A stretch of 35,530 nucleotides of DNA from Bifidobacterium breve (GCA_945876865.1 CAMCPZ010000009.1:1-35530), one strand, 5' to 3'. Positions 1-7,682 are shown, counted from the first letter of the stretch. Made by a program: numbers and translations. Notes: generated by a model from the letters alone, not told the origin.

Positions 1-201
1 TTCATTAATTCATATGCCCAGGCTTGCAATCTCGAAGTTTCTAAATCATTGCCGCACCACGTTGCAGTGATAGCACTTGCCAGAGTCGAAGGTGTTTCAC
101 CGGTTAACTATCTAGATGAAGGCGGAAAGGCTAGAGTTCAAAGCGTGACCAAAGCCGCGCTAGCTAATCCTGATATAACTTTCGAAGGATTATTCGCATG
201 A
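1..201 (+). CDS. C-terminal fragment of an unidentified protein (runs in from the left edge)
   Basis: An open frame runs from the first base to a TGA at 199-201 and encodes 66 residues ending in ITFEGLFA. The TGA overlaps the ATG of the enolase-like gene (ATGA, 198-201), a typical translationally coupled junction, so this is very probably the real end of an upstream gene in the same operon. The tail looks helical and soluble. I do not recognise the family. Given its position it may be another enzyme of the sugar-acid cluster, but that is inference from context only. Confidence 0.6.
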   Translation, partial: FINSYAQACNLEVSKSLPHHVAVIALARVEGVSPVNYLDEGGKARVQSVTKAALANPDITFEGLFA

Positions 202-1466
202 GCATTAAAGATTTAATCGGCTATCAAGTTCTAGATTCCAGAGGACGACCAACTGTTGCGGTAACTCTGACCATGTCAGATGGTTCAGTCCATACTGCTC
301 GAGTTCCATCTGGTGCATCGACCGGTGCCCATGAAGCGAAAGAGCTTCGCGATACCGATAGCAAACTAGCCGAGAAGTTTTATGGCGGAAAATCTGTCTA
401 CCAAGCCGTTGAAAACATAAATACAAAGATCGCACCACGACTTAAGGGCCATCGCCCAATCCCACTTGCAACCGATGGCATCTTGGTCGAACTCGATCAC
501 ACACCAGATCACCACATCTTGGGCGCAAATGCACTGCTTGCAGTTTCACTTGCCGTTGCAAAAGCAGCTGCGCATACTGCAGAACTTTCACTCGCAAGAT
601 TCTTTCAACCTGAAGGCAAGTTACTTATCCCAATGCCAATGGTGAATATTCTTTCTGGTGGCGCACATGCAAATCGCACAATGGATATTCAAGATGTATT
701 AGTTCTTCCAAATGGCGCAACTTCATTTGCTGAAGCGTTGTCCTGGATTGTTGCAATTCGCGAACTTGCTGCAAGCAAAGGTGCAAAGTCTGGCGCAATC
801 ACTCATCTAATTGCGGATGAAGGTGGCCTCGGTATTGCATTCCCAACAATTGATCACGCGCTGGAATTCGTTACCGAATGCATCAATGGTGTTGGACTTT
901 CACCCGAGAAAGATGTCAGCCTGGCTATCGATGTTGCATCTACTCAATTCTTCGATGGCACAAATTACAATTTAACGGCCCTAAACAAAAAGTTCTCATC
1001 TGGCGAATTCATCGCATTAATATCTAAGTTAGTTTCAGATCACCCAGTTCTTTCCATCGAAGATCCCTTCGCCGAAGATGATTGGCAATCTTGGACCCAG
1101 TTTATGTCTATGGCGCCATCTAAATTGCAGGTTCTTGGCGATGATTTATTCACAACAAATCTTGCTCGTCTGCAGCGCGGTATCGATCAGAAAAGTGCGA
1201 ATGCAATTCTTATCAAGGCTAACCAGAATGGCTTAGTTACATCAACACAAAAGGTTTTAAACACCGCTCAAGCAAATAACTTCAAGACCGTTGTATCGGC
1301 TCGCAGTGGTGAGACTGAAGATTCATGGCTGGCAGATCTTGCAACCGGCTGGCGAGCTTCTCAAATTAAAGTTGGTTCAACACATGGCGCAGATCGCACT
1401 GCAAAGTGGAATCGCTTACTTGAACTTGAAGCTACCGAGAACTGCGAATTCGCTAAACCTTTTTAA
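198..1466 (+). CDS. Enolase-family paralogue with altered active site
   Basis: A 422-residue protein with the full enolase fold: catalytic-loop SGASTG (38-43), His157, a DEGG motif giving Glu208, metal ligands Asp245, Glu288 (SIEDP) and Asp315 (GDD), the general base Lys340 (LIKANQ) and Lys391. Two positions depart from classical enolase. The SHRSGE motif reads SARSGE, so the active-site His (yeast His373) is Ala368, and the Glu usually found after DIQ is Asp166. Normal enolase converts 2-phosphoglycerate to phosphoenolpyruvate. The changes, the location beside a sugar-acid dehydratase and the coupling to an upstream gene suggest a specialised paralogue acting on another (phospho)sugar acid. 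It converges with the dehydratase gene, overlapping its 3' end by 4 bp. The family is certain; the substrate is unknown. Confidence 0.85.
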   Translation: MSIKDLIGYQVLDSRGRPTVAVTLTMSDGSVHTARVPSGASTGAHEAKELRDTDSKLAEKFYGGKSVYQAVENINTKIAPRLKGHRPIPLATDGILVELDHTPDHHILGANALLAVSLAVAKAAAHTAELSLARFFQPEGKLLIPMPMVNILSGGAHANRTMDIQDVLVLPNGATSFAEALSWIVAIRELAASKGAKSGAITHLIADEGGLGIAFPTIDHALEFVTECINGVGLSPEKDVSLAIDVASTQFFDGTNYNLTALNKKFSSGEFIALISKLVSDHPVLSIEDPFAEDDWQSWTQFMSMAPSKLQVLGDDLFTTNLARLQRGIDQKSANAILIKANQNGLVTSTQKVLNTAQANNFKTVVSARSGETEDSWLADLATGWRASQIKVGSTHGADRTAKWNRLLELEATENCEFAKPF

Positions 1467-3190
1467 TGTGAGTGGCGGCCAACATCGCTTCCGGATGAAC
1501 CGTTCAAGAAATCTAGATCAGCGCCAAGGTGTGCTTGTTGCACAGTCTCGTAATAAAGCTTTGACCAACCGCGGGTGTGCTTAGGTTTTGGTGCAACCCA
1601 GGCAGCTCTGCGCTTTGCCATCTCTTCTTCAGATACAAGTAAGTTGATTGAACGATTTGGAACATTGAGTTCAATCATGTCGCCACTCTTAACAAGTGCG
1701 AGTGGTCCACCAACTGCTGCTTCTGGTGAAGTGTGAAGTAGAACTGTTCCGTATGCAGTTCCTGACATACGTGCATCAGAGATGCGAACCATGTCAGTAA
1801 TTCCCTGTTCTAGAAGTTTTCTTGGAATTGGCATGTTGCCAACTTCTGGGAATCCAGGGAAACCGCGAGGACCTGCATGCTTTAAGACAAGAACAGTGTC
1901 TTTTGTAACGGAAAGATTCATATCTTCAGATGCAATTAAATAATCTTCAATTTCTTCAAAAACAAGCGCTTCGCCGGTATGAACCATAAGTTCTGGGGTT
2001 GCTGCTGAAACTTTTAGAACGCAACCATCTGGTGCAAGTGAGCCCTTTAGAACAACGATTCCTGAACCAGCCTTCTGGAAAGGCTTTGAAGCTGGAGTAA
2101 TTACATCAGAGTTCCAAGATTCGGCAGTTGCAATGTTCTCTTTTACTGATTTTCCAGAAACGGTTATGTGCTCGGTATGCAACATTCCCTCGATTTCCTT
2201 CATTACCGCAGGAAGCCCGCCGGCATCAAAGAATTCTTCCATCAAATATTTACCAGATGGCATTAGATTTACAAGAACTGGAACTTCGCGAGCAAGTGTG
2301 TCGAAATCATCTAGATCTAGCTTTACGCCGATGCGACCAGCAATTGCAAGCAAGTGAACAACAGCATTTGTTGAGCCACCGATTGCAGCATTTACTTTGA
2401 TTGCATTTTCAAAAGCTTCACGGGTCAATACCTTTGAAAGAACTTGATCGTCATAAACCATCTGCACAATTCGGCGACCGGCTTCTTGTGAAGTTGAGAA
2501 GCGACGAGCATCTACTGCAGGAATTGCTGCGCTACCTGGAAGTTGAACTCCAAGTGCTTCAGTAACACATGCCATTGTTGATGCGGTTCCCATGGTCATA
2601 CAGGAACCATTTGAACGAGCAGAGCAAGATTCCATTGCAAAGAACTCTTCGATACTTAATTTACCTGCACGAATTTGTTCTGAATATTTCCAAACTGCTG
2701 TTCCAGAACCGAGAGTTTCACCTTTGTAGCGACCATTTAACATCGGTCCACCAGTGATCATTAAGGTTGGAAGATCCACAGATGCTGCGCCCATCAACAT
2801 TCCTGGTGGGGTCTTATCGCAGCCAGCCAGAAGAACAACACCATCGAGTGGATTAGCTCGGATTAATTCTTCAGTCTCCATTGCAAGCAAGTTGCGCCAT
2901 AGCATTGTTGTTGGTCGCATAACTGGTTCGCCAAGTGACATAGTTGGGAATTCAAGTGGAAAGCCACCGGCCTCCCAGACTCCACGCTTTACCGCTTCAG
3001 CAACGCGATCGAGGTGAGCGTTGCAAGGATTTAACTCAGACCAGGTTGTTGCAATTCCGATAACTGGCTTGTCAGAGAAAACTTCTGACCCAAATCCCAT
3101 ATTTCGAAATCGCTCGCGATAGATATAACCGTGCTTGCCTTCGGCCTTGAACCAATTTTCGCTCCGTCTCTTGTATACCTCTTCGCTCAT
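1463..3190 (-). CDS. IlvD/Edd-family sugar-acid dehydratase (L-arabinonate dehydratase-like)
   Basis: This 575-residue protein belongs to the dihydroxyacid/6-phosphogluconate dehydratase family. It dehydrates an aldonate to a 2-keto-3-deoxy acid using an iron-sulfur cluster. Cys56 (NPCNAH), Cys124 (GCDKT) and Cys197 (NGSC) have the spacing of the [2Fe-2S] cluster cysteines in the pentonate dehydratases (59/127/200 in rhizobial L-arabinonate dehydratase). The stretches VKRGVWEAGGFP and MGTASTMA also match that subgroup rather than biosynthetic IlvD. With the divergent FAH-family gene and the downstream aldehyde dehydrogenase it forms a Weimberg-type set. The ATG at 3190 is preceded by GAGGAG, which lies inside a small hairpin. 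L- or D-arabinonate, xylonate or another aldonate is possible. Confidence 0.88.
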   Translation of the reverse strand: MSEEVYKRRSENWFKAEGKHGYIYRERFRNMGFGSEVFSDKPVIGIATTWSELNPCNAHLDRVAEAVKRGVWEAGGFPLEFPTMSLGEPVMRPTTMLWRNLLAMETEELIRANPLDGVVLLAGCDKTPPGMLMGAASVDLPTLMITGGPMLNGRYKGETLGSGTAVWKYSEQIRAGKLSIEEFFAMESCSARSNGSCMTMGTASTMACVTEALGVQLPGSAAIPAVDARRFSTSQEAGRRIVQMVYDDQVLSKVLTREAFENAIKVNAAIGGSTNAVVHLLAIAGRIGVKLDLDDFDTLAREVPVLVNLMPSGKYLMEEFFDAGGLPAVMKEIEGMLHTEHITVSGKSVKENIATAESWNSDVITPASKPFQKAGSGIVVLKGSLAPDGCVLKVSAATPELMVHTGEALVFEEIEDYLIASEDMNLSVTKDTVLVLKHAGPRGFPGFPEVGNMPIPRKLLEQGITDMVRISDARMSGTAYGTVLLHTSPEAAVGGPLALVKSGDMIELNVPNRSINLLVSEEEMAKRRAAWVAPKPKHTRGWSKLYYETVQQAHLGADLDFLNGSSGSDVGRHSH

Positions 3191-3191
3191 G

Positions 3192-3209
3192 CGAGGAATC
3201 TACTCCTCG
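3192..3209 (-). promoter_or_regulatory. Hairpin covering the Shine-Dalgarno of the dehydratase gene
   Basis: CGAGGA and TCCTCG form a perfect 6-bp inverted repeat around a 6-nt loop, ending one base before the ATG. In the mRNA the 5' arm contains the GAGGA part of the ribosome-binding site, so pairing would hide it. Seen in sequence; a regulatory role is inferred, and the site could instead be a protein operator. Confidence 0.4.
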
Positions 3210-3228
3210 GACAACTTCTGCGTCTACT

Positions 3229-3264
3229 AGGACAACTGGGACAAGTGGGACAAGTGGGACAAGT
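3229..3264. repeat. Four tandem 9-bp repeats in the divergent promoter region
   Basis: Three perfect copies of GGGACAAGT (3238-3264) follow one degenerate copy, AGGACAACT (3229-3237). A further partial copy, GGACAACTT, starts at 3209. The array lies between the divergent dehydratase and FAH-family genes. Direct repeats with a 9-bp period in such a place could be iterated regulator-binding sites or a variable-number tandem repeat. Confidence 0.75.
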
Positions 3265-3289
3265 AGTTTCATCTCATATTTTGGCCATT

Positions 3290-3317
3290 TTGCAATATTT
3301 AATTAAGGCACTAAATT
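3290..3317 (+). promoter_or_regulatory. Candidate promoter of the FAH-family gene
   Basis: TTGCAA (3290-3295), a 16-bp spacer and TAAATT (3312-3317) resemble a sigma-70-type promoter. Transcription would start near 3324, leaving a leader of about 40 nt with a good Shine-Dalgarno (AGGGGA) before the ATG at 3365. The call rests on motif match only. Confidence 0.4.
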
Positions 3318-3364
3318 TCAATTACTCAAACGCCTCAAGACATCTAAATAAATAAGGGGAAGAA

Positions 3365-4219
3365 ATGCGCATCGCACGCCTTGGTGAATTCAATAAAGAG
3401 AAGCCAGCTGTTGTTCTTAACGACACCGAAGCAGTTTTTGTTGATGATGTAATTGCAGATTGGAATCGAGTAGAACTCGAGAATGGTGCGCTAGAGAAAG
3501 TTACAAAGCTTGATCTCTCAGCCCGTCCTAAGGTTAAGATTTCGGATTACCGTTTAGGTTCTCCGGTTGCGCGTCCAACCAAAGCGATTTGTATCGGTCT
3601 GAACTACAAGCAACATGCAATTGAAACCGGTGCGACCCCACCAGTTGAACCAATTATTTTTATGAAGGCCCCGGACACTGTCATCGGTGGCAACGACGAT
3701 GTAATCATCCCGCCAAACTCGGTTAAGACAGATTACGAAGTAGAAATTTGCGTTGTCATCAAGAAGCGCGCCTTATATTTGAAGTCACCGGAAGAAGCTG
3801 CTGATTACATTCTTGGTTACACAGTTTCGCAGGATGTTTCAGAGCGTTATTGGCAGGTAGAACGTTCTGGTCAATGGGTAAAGGGAAAGTCATTCCCAAC
3901 ATTCAATCCAGTTGGTCCATGGATTGTTACGACAGATGAAATGAAGGATCCGCAGAATCTTCGCCTCTGGTGCACAGTTGATGGCGAGAGCCGTCAAGAT
4001 TCAAACACCAGCGACATGATCTTCGATATTAATTACTGCGTCTGGTATTTGTCACAAGTTATGGAACTTCATGCTGGCGACATCATTAACTCTGGAACAC
4101 CACAAGGTGTTGGAATGGGCTTTAAGCCAGAGAAATACCTAAAGGGTGGCGAAGTAGTTAAGACTGGAATTGATGGAATTGGTTCAATTACGAACCACTT
4201 CAAAAATTACAAGGCCTAA
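3365..4219 (+). CDS. Fumarylacetoacetate hydrolase-family enzyme (keto-deoxy sugar-acid dehydratase or hydrolase)
   Basis: A 284-residue FAH-superfamily protein. The divalent-metal ligands are visible as Glu125 and Glu127 (DYEVEI) and Asp157 (SQDVSER), with the family signature GKSFPTFNPVGPW after them and SGTPQGVGMG near the C-terminus. Enzymes of this fold act as 2-keto-3-deoxypentonate dehydratase in Weimberg-type pathways (Caulobacter XylX, Sulfolobus KdaD) or as 2,4-diketo-3-deoxy-acid hydrolase in L-rhamnonate/L-fuconate degradation. The divergent aldonate dehydratase and the nearby 2-oxoglutarate-semialdehyde dehydrogenase favour the first role. The start is supported by AGGGGA just before the ATG. 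Its end overlaps the convergent rbsD by 4 bp. The family is firm; the reaction is inferred. Confidence 0.85.
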   Translation: MRIARLGEFNKEKPAVVLNDTEAVFVDDVIADWNRVELENGALEKVTKLDLSARPKVKISDYRLGSPVARPTKAICIGLNYKQHAIETGATPPVEPIIFMKAPDTVIGGNDDVIIPPNSVKTDYEVEICVVIKKRALYLKSPEEAADYILGYTVSQDVSERYWQVERSGQWVKGKSFPTFNPVGPWIVTTDEMKDPQNLRLWCTVDGESRQDSNTSDMIFDINYCVWYLSQVMELHAGDIINSGTPQGVGMGFKPEKYLKGGEVVKTGIDGIGSITNHFKNYKA

Positions 4220-4611
4220 TAAGCAACTCCGGAAGCAACCATCACGTTGCCCCATGCCAAGTAATCGCCGGTGCGAATCACGCCGACTGCGCCATAGGCA
4301 AGCTTCTTAAATTCAGCATGTGGCAGTGGAATGCATTCAGCTTTTGTCATGATTGCTGATAATTCTTTTGCGCGGCCATCAGCGCTTGGCTGAATTTCAC
4401 TTGCAAACCAGAATTGTTCGATTGGAAGTTCAAGGGTCAGCATCTTTAAAACATCAGTAACTTTCGGCAGATTTGGCCCCATTGAAAGATCAATGCAGGG
4501 AACGCCAGCTGGGATTGGGAAGCCAGCATCTGAAACAACGATGCGATCAAAGTGACCAGTGCGGGCAACCATTGCAGAGATATCGCGATTAATTATTCCG
4601 GTGTATTTCAT
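4216..4611 (-). CDS. rbsD: D-ribose pyranase (RbsD-like)
   Basis: A 131-residue RbsD/FucU-fold protein that interconverts pyranose and furanose (or anomeric) forms of a free sugar before phosphorylation. His20 and Asp28 in TGHFDRIVVSDAGFPIP match the catalytic positions of RbsD, and the C-terminal VIRTGD...NV region matches the substrate pocket. It is slightly shorter than the usual 139 residues. A strong GAGGAG precedes the ATG. It sits 30 bp after the ribokinase-like gene and is probably the last gene of the aldehyde dehydrogenase-isomerase-kinase operon. The true substrate may be ribose or another pentose. Confidence 0.85.
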   Translation of the reverse strand: MKYTGIINRDISAMVARTGHFDRIVVSDAGFPIPAGVPCIDLSMGPNLPKVTDVLKMLTLELPIEQFWFASEIQPSADGRAKELSAIMTKAECIPLPHAEFKKLAYGAVGVIRTGDYLAWGNVMVASGVAY

Positions 4612-4641
4612 TTCTGCTCCTCAGTTATTTTGCGTTTTGTA

Positions 4642-5556
4642 TTAGCTATTTGATTGAATAAAACTTTGAACTTCTTCTGGCGTTGGTGATGCCATCGCCG
4701 CACCCTTCCGAGTGACTTTCAGGGTTGCAGCATAAACGCCAAACTTGGTTGCGGTAAAGATGTCATCTCCGGCAGCAAGTCTGGTTGCAAGATTTGCGCA
4801 CATCGTGTCGCCGGCACCAACGGTGTCGATAGCCGTAACTTTTGGCGCCGAGATTGTCTCTGATCTTTCACCATCAGTTACGTAAGCACCCTTTGGTCCA
4901 AGTGTTATTACAACCTTCTTGCAGCCCAGCGATTTAGAAAGGGAGTCCGCCTGCTTGGCTAAATCGCCTTCGATTCCAGTTAATTCTGCTGCTTCGCCTT
5001 CATTCGGAACAACAACATCTACTAGACCTTCCCAGCCCACAAGTGGTGCAACTGGTGCAGGTGTTAAAACAACTGTGACGCCATTATCTTTTGCCAACTT
5101 TGCAGCTGCTAAATTTCCAGAAGTTGGAAGTTCTAATTGCAGCAGTAAAATATCGGATTCAATAATCGTCTTTGAATGGCGCGAAATATATTGCGCATTG
5201 CCCAGATCATTTGATTGCGGGATGATGATGATTGAATTATCGCCATCTGTAGTTTGGACCGAGATATGTCCAACCCCAGTGCCAAGATCTGCGCTTCGTT
5301 CGATATCGCTCGAATTAACACCTTCGGCAACAAAAGCCTTCATGAAATCATCACCAAAACCATCGGTGCCGAGATTGCCGAGCATTGCGCTCTGTGCACC
5401 AGCACGCCCAGCAGCAATTGCTTGATTAAATCCCTTGCCACCAAGTGCGATTGAAAAACTCTCGCCGCGAAGCGTCTCGCCACTCTTTGGTCGTCTTGGT
5501 GTGTAAGCCACCAAATCCATCATAAAACTTCCGAGCGTTGTGACTTTCGGTCTCAC
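4642..5556 (-). CDS. rbsK: Ribokinase-like PfkB-family sugar kinase
   Basis: A 304-residue PfkB-family kinase. It has the N-terminal sugar-binding GGKGFNQA motif (39-46), the VPNEGEA motif and the ATP/anion-hole signature DTVGAGD (244-250), with Asp250 as catalytic base. The ORF begins with GTG and overlaps the upstream SIS gene as GTGA, so the two are coupled. The pairing with a pyranase is classic for D-ribose use. The coupling to an arabinose-5-phosphate isomerase raises the alternative that it phosphorylates D-arabinose or another pentose at O5. I keep rbsK as the nearest family name; specificity is not proven. Confidence 0.82.
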   Translation of the reverse strand: MRPKVTTLGSFMMDLVAYTPRRPKSGETLRGESFSIALGGKGFNQAIAAGRAGAQSAMLGNLGTDGFGDDFMKAFVAEGVNSSDIERSADLGTGVGHISVQTTDGDNSIIIIPQSNDLGNAQYISRHSKTIIESDILLLQLELPTSGNLAAAKLAKDNGVTVVLTPAPVAPLVGWEGLVDVVVPNEGEAAELTGIEGDLAKQADSLSKSLGCKKVVITLGPKGAYVTDGERSETISAPKVTAIDTVGAGDTMCANLATRLAAGDDIFTATKFGVYAATLKVTRKGAAMASPTPEEVQSFIQSNS

Positions 5557-6164
5557 TTATTTGTTGCCTTACCAAGCGCTCCACCGGGATGACGTTTCCC
5601 GAAATCTTCTGAGCTAAATCCGCGATGCGCCATCAGTGCTGATGCAAGTGCATCTCCCACGGCGATAGTAAGTGTTGTCGAAGTTGTTGGTGCCAGATTT
5701 AGTGGATCTGCTTCCTTATCGAAAGCGATGTTGATTACGGCATTTGCGCTCTTTGCAAGCGTTGAATTGGCGTTCTTGGTTATTGCAATAACTCTATTTC
5801 CCCAACCCTTTGCCATTGCAGCAAATGCATTTACTTCAGAGGTTTCACCAGAGTTTGAAATTGCTATCAGAATATCGCCAGGAGTCAAAGCGCCAGAATC
5901 ACCATGAAGTGCATCTGCGCTATGTAAGAAGAATGATGGAGTTCCGGTGCTCGAGAGTGTTGCTGCAATCTTCGCACCAACAAGTCCAGACTTTCCAAGA
6001 CCGGTGACAACTACATGGCCCTTTGTTTCATAAATTGATTCAATAATTATTTCAAGGGCAGGTTTTAGATTTGCTTCAAGTGATTGCGCAAAGTTGGTTA
6101 GCGCAGAAATCTCGGTGTTGATCGCGCTTGTTGCCGCAGCGATTGCTTTAGTTAAATCAGCCAT
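5553..6164 (-). CDS. SIS-domain arabinose-5-phosphate isomerase (KdsD/KpsF type, no CBS domains)
   Basis: A 203-residue sugar-isomerase (SIS) domain protein. VVVTGLGKSGLVGAKIA, HGDSGAL, ISNSGET, LAPTTSTT and the end RHPGGALGK are the hallmarks of D-arabinose-5-phosphate isomerases, which interconvert ribulose-5-phosphate and arabinose-5-phosphate. Gram-negative KdsD has about 330 residues with two C-terminal CBS domains; those are absent here. An actinobacterium has no Kdo lipopolysaccharide, so a catabolic role is more likely: turning an arabinose-5-phosphate made by the neighbouring kinase into ribulose-5-phosphate. The start overlaps the aldehyde dehydrogenase end by 8 bp, with AGGGTG as ribosome-binding site. 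The subfamily call is good; the physiological substrate is inferred. Confidence 0.82.
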   Translation of the reverse strand: MADLTKAIAAATSAINTEISALTNFAQSLEANLKPALEIIIESIYETKGHVVVTGLGKSGLVGAKIAATLSSTGTPSFFLHSADALHGDSGALTPGDILIAISNSGETSEVNAFAAMAKGWGNRVIAITKNANSTLAKSANAVINIAFDKEADPLNLAPTTSTTLTIAVGDALASALMAHRGFSSEDFGKRHPGGALGKATNK

Positions 6165-7662
6165 TGATCACCCTATTAATTCCTAGTGGATTCGATTCTT
6201 GCAGAGCTGGGGGCAGTAAATCATCATTGAAGTTCTGGTAAGCAACTGGGCGCGTGAATCGATAAATTGAATCTAGCCCGACAGATGTTGTGTGGCTTGA
6301 TGAAGATGGGAATTGTCCACCATGTTGCATTGCTGCAGTAACTGCAACTGCGGTTGGGAAGCCATTCATGATTACCCGACCAGCAATCTGACTTAAAGCA
6401 CCAACTAGTTTTGCTACATCTTCACCGGCAGTGACATGAAGGCTTGCAGTTAGCTGGCCCTCAAGCTTGCCGGCTACATCTAAGAACTTAGCGAAATCTG
6501 CACGAATGATTACGGTTGTAGGGCCAAAGTGCTCTTCTAGCAACTCTTTATTCTTGAAGGCATCTGCCCAGTCCACAATGAAGACTGTAGGTGTCACACC
6601 AAATCCACCTTCATTAGCTTTGCCCGCAAACGTTTTTAGTGAGGAATTCTTTGCAAGCTCAGCAATTGCCGATGTGAATCGATCTGCAATTCCCTTATTT
6701 AAAAGCGGAGCAACCGCAATGGTTGCCAAATAGCTCTCTATTTCTGCAATAAATGCATCGCCTTCGGTGCCAGTTGGAACAATTAAAATTCCTGGCTTTG
6801 TGCAGAACTGACCCGAACCTAAAGTTGCTGAATCAATCGCAGCCTTTGCTAAATCAACTGCCTTTTCGGCCAGCACCTTTGGTGAGAAAAATACTGGGTT
6901 CAAACTTCCCATCTCGGCATAAACTGGAATCGGAACTTCGCGCTTTGCGCAAATGTCCATGAGAATCTTTCCAACTTTTCCAGAACCGGTAAAACCGATT
7001 GCCGTGATATCTGGGTGGTTTGCAATCCAATGAGTTATCTCTGGGTTTGTGCCTTCAGCTAATGCGAAGATGTCTGGTGAAAGTCCGACCTTCTTTAAAC
7101 CTGCAACTACTGCTGCATGCATTGCACGGCAAGTATTTGGGTGTGATGGATGTGCTTTAACAACAACTGGGCAACCTGCTGCCAACGCTGATGCGCTGTC
7201 GCCACCAATAACTGAGAATGCAAATGGGAAATTACTTGCGGCAAATATTCCAGCAACGCCTAAAGCCTGATTTGCTTTACGAATATCTGGACGTGGAGCA
7301 GGAATCCAATTTGCATCTGGGCGATCAATAATCGCTTGATAATGTGCACCAGATTCAACTAACTTTGCAAATTGTTCTAGTTGAAAGACAGTTCTCGAAA
7401 GTTCACCAGTCAAACGACCATTTGGCAGAGCGGTTTCCTTCATTGTAATTTCGATTAACTTTTCACGAGCGGCTTCAATTGCTTCGCCAATTGCCCGAAG
7501 CGCAGCGGCTCGTTCTTTAGGAGTTGTAGCAGCAAAAGCAGCTTTAGTAGCAACCGCTTTCGAAATTAAACCTGACACATCTGATGCCGACATCTCGATA
7601 ATCTGATCACCGAATGCTGAACCGGTGGTGGGATCAATGGCCTGGAATGTCGCTGCAGTCAT
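6157..7662 (-). CDS. 2-oxoglutarate-semialdehyde (2,5-dioxovalerate) dehydrogenase-type aldehyde dehydrogenase
   Basis: A 501-residue NAD(P)-dependent aldehyde dehydrogenase. The catalytic set is visible: Asn144 (SNFPFAFS), Lys169 (VVVKAHPSHP), Glu250 (YAEMGSLNP) and Cys287 (GSGQFCTKPG). The phrases GGDSASALAAGCPVVVKAHPSHP, GSGQFCTKPG and MNGFPTAV are typical of the subgroup that oxidises 2-oxoglutarate semialdehyde to 2-oxoglutarate, the last step of oxidative pentose and glucarate pathways. It is the first catabolic gene after prmC (20-bp gap) and overlaps the SIS gene. No clear Shine-Dalgarno precedes the ATG. A TACTCT 6 nt before it could be a -10 for a leaderless transcript, giving the catabolic genes their own start. 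Confidence 0.87.
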   Translation of the reverse strand: MTAATFQAIDPTTGSAFGDQIIEMSASDVSGLISKAVATKAAFAATTPKERAAALRAIGEAIEAAREKLIEITMKETALPNGRLTGELSRTVFQLEQFAKLVESGAHYQAIIDRPDANWIPAPRPDIRKANQALGVAGIFAASNFPFAFSVIGGDSASALAAGCPVVVKAHPSHPNTCRAMHAAVVAGLKKVGLSPDIFALAEGTNPEITHWIANHPDITAIGFTGSGKVGKILMDICAKREVPIPVYAEMGSLNPVFFSPKVLAEKAVDLAKAAIDSATLGSGQFCTKPGILIVPTGTEGDAFIAEIESYLATIAVAPLLNKGIADRFTSAIAELAKNSSLKTFAGKANEGGFGVTPTVFIVDWADAFKNKELLEEHFGPTTVIIRADFAKFLDVAGKLEGQLTASLHVTAGEDVAKLVGALSQIAGRVIMNGFPTAVAVTAAMQHGGQFPSSSSHTTSVGLDSIYRFTRPVAYQNFNDDLLPPALQESNPLGINRVING

Positions 7663-7682
7663 TGGTAAAGAGTAATGCCTCT

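Noticed and set aside
3072-3272. Minus-strand ORF reading LVPLVPLVP through the tandem repeats
   Set aside because: It is only the 9-bp repeat array translated, it overlaps the dehydratase start in another frame, and it has no ribosome-binding site or known relatives.
4919-5425. 168-codon open frame antisense to the ribokinase-like gene
   Set aside because: It is a shadow of a real coding gene, with low-complexity composition and no family resemblance.
1-7662. Horizontal-transfer island with integrase or attachment site next to the sugar cluster
   Set aside because: There is no integrase, transposase, tRNA or direct-repeat boundary in view, and codon style resembles the rest. Only the unusual position after prmC suggests insertion.
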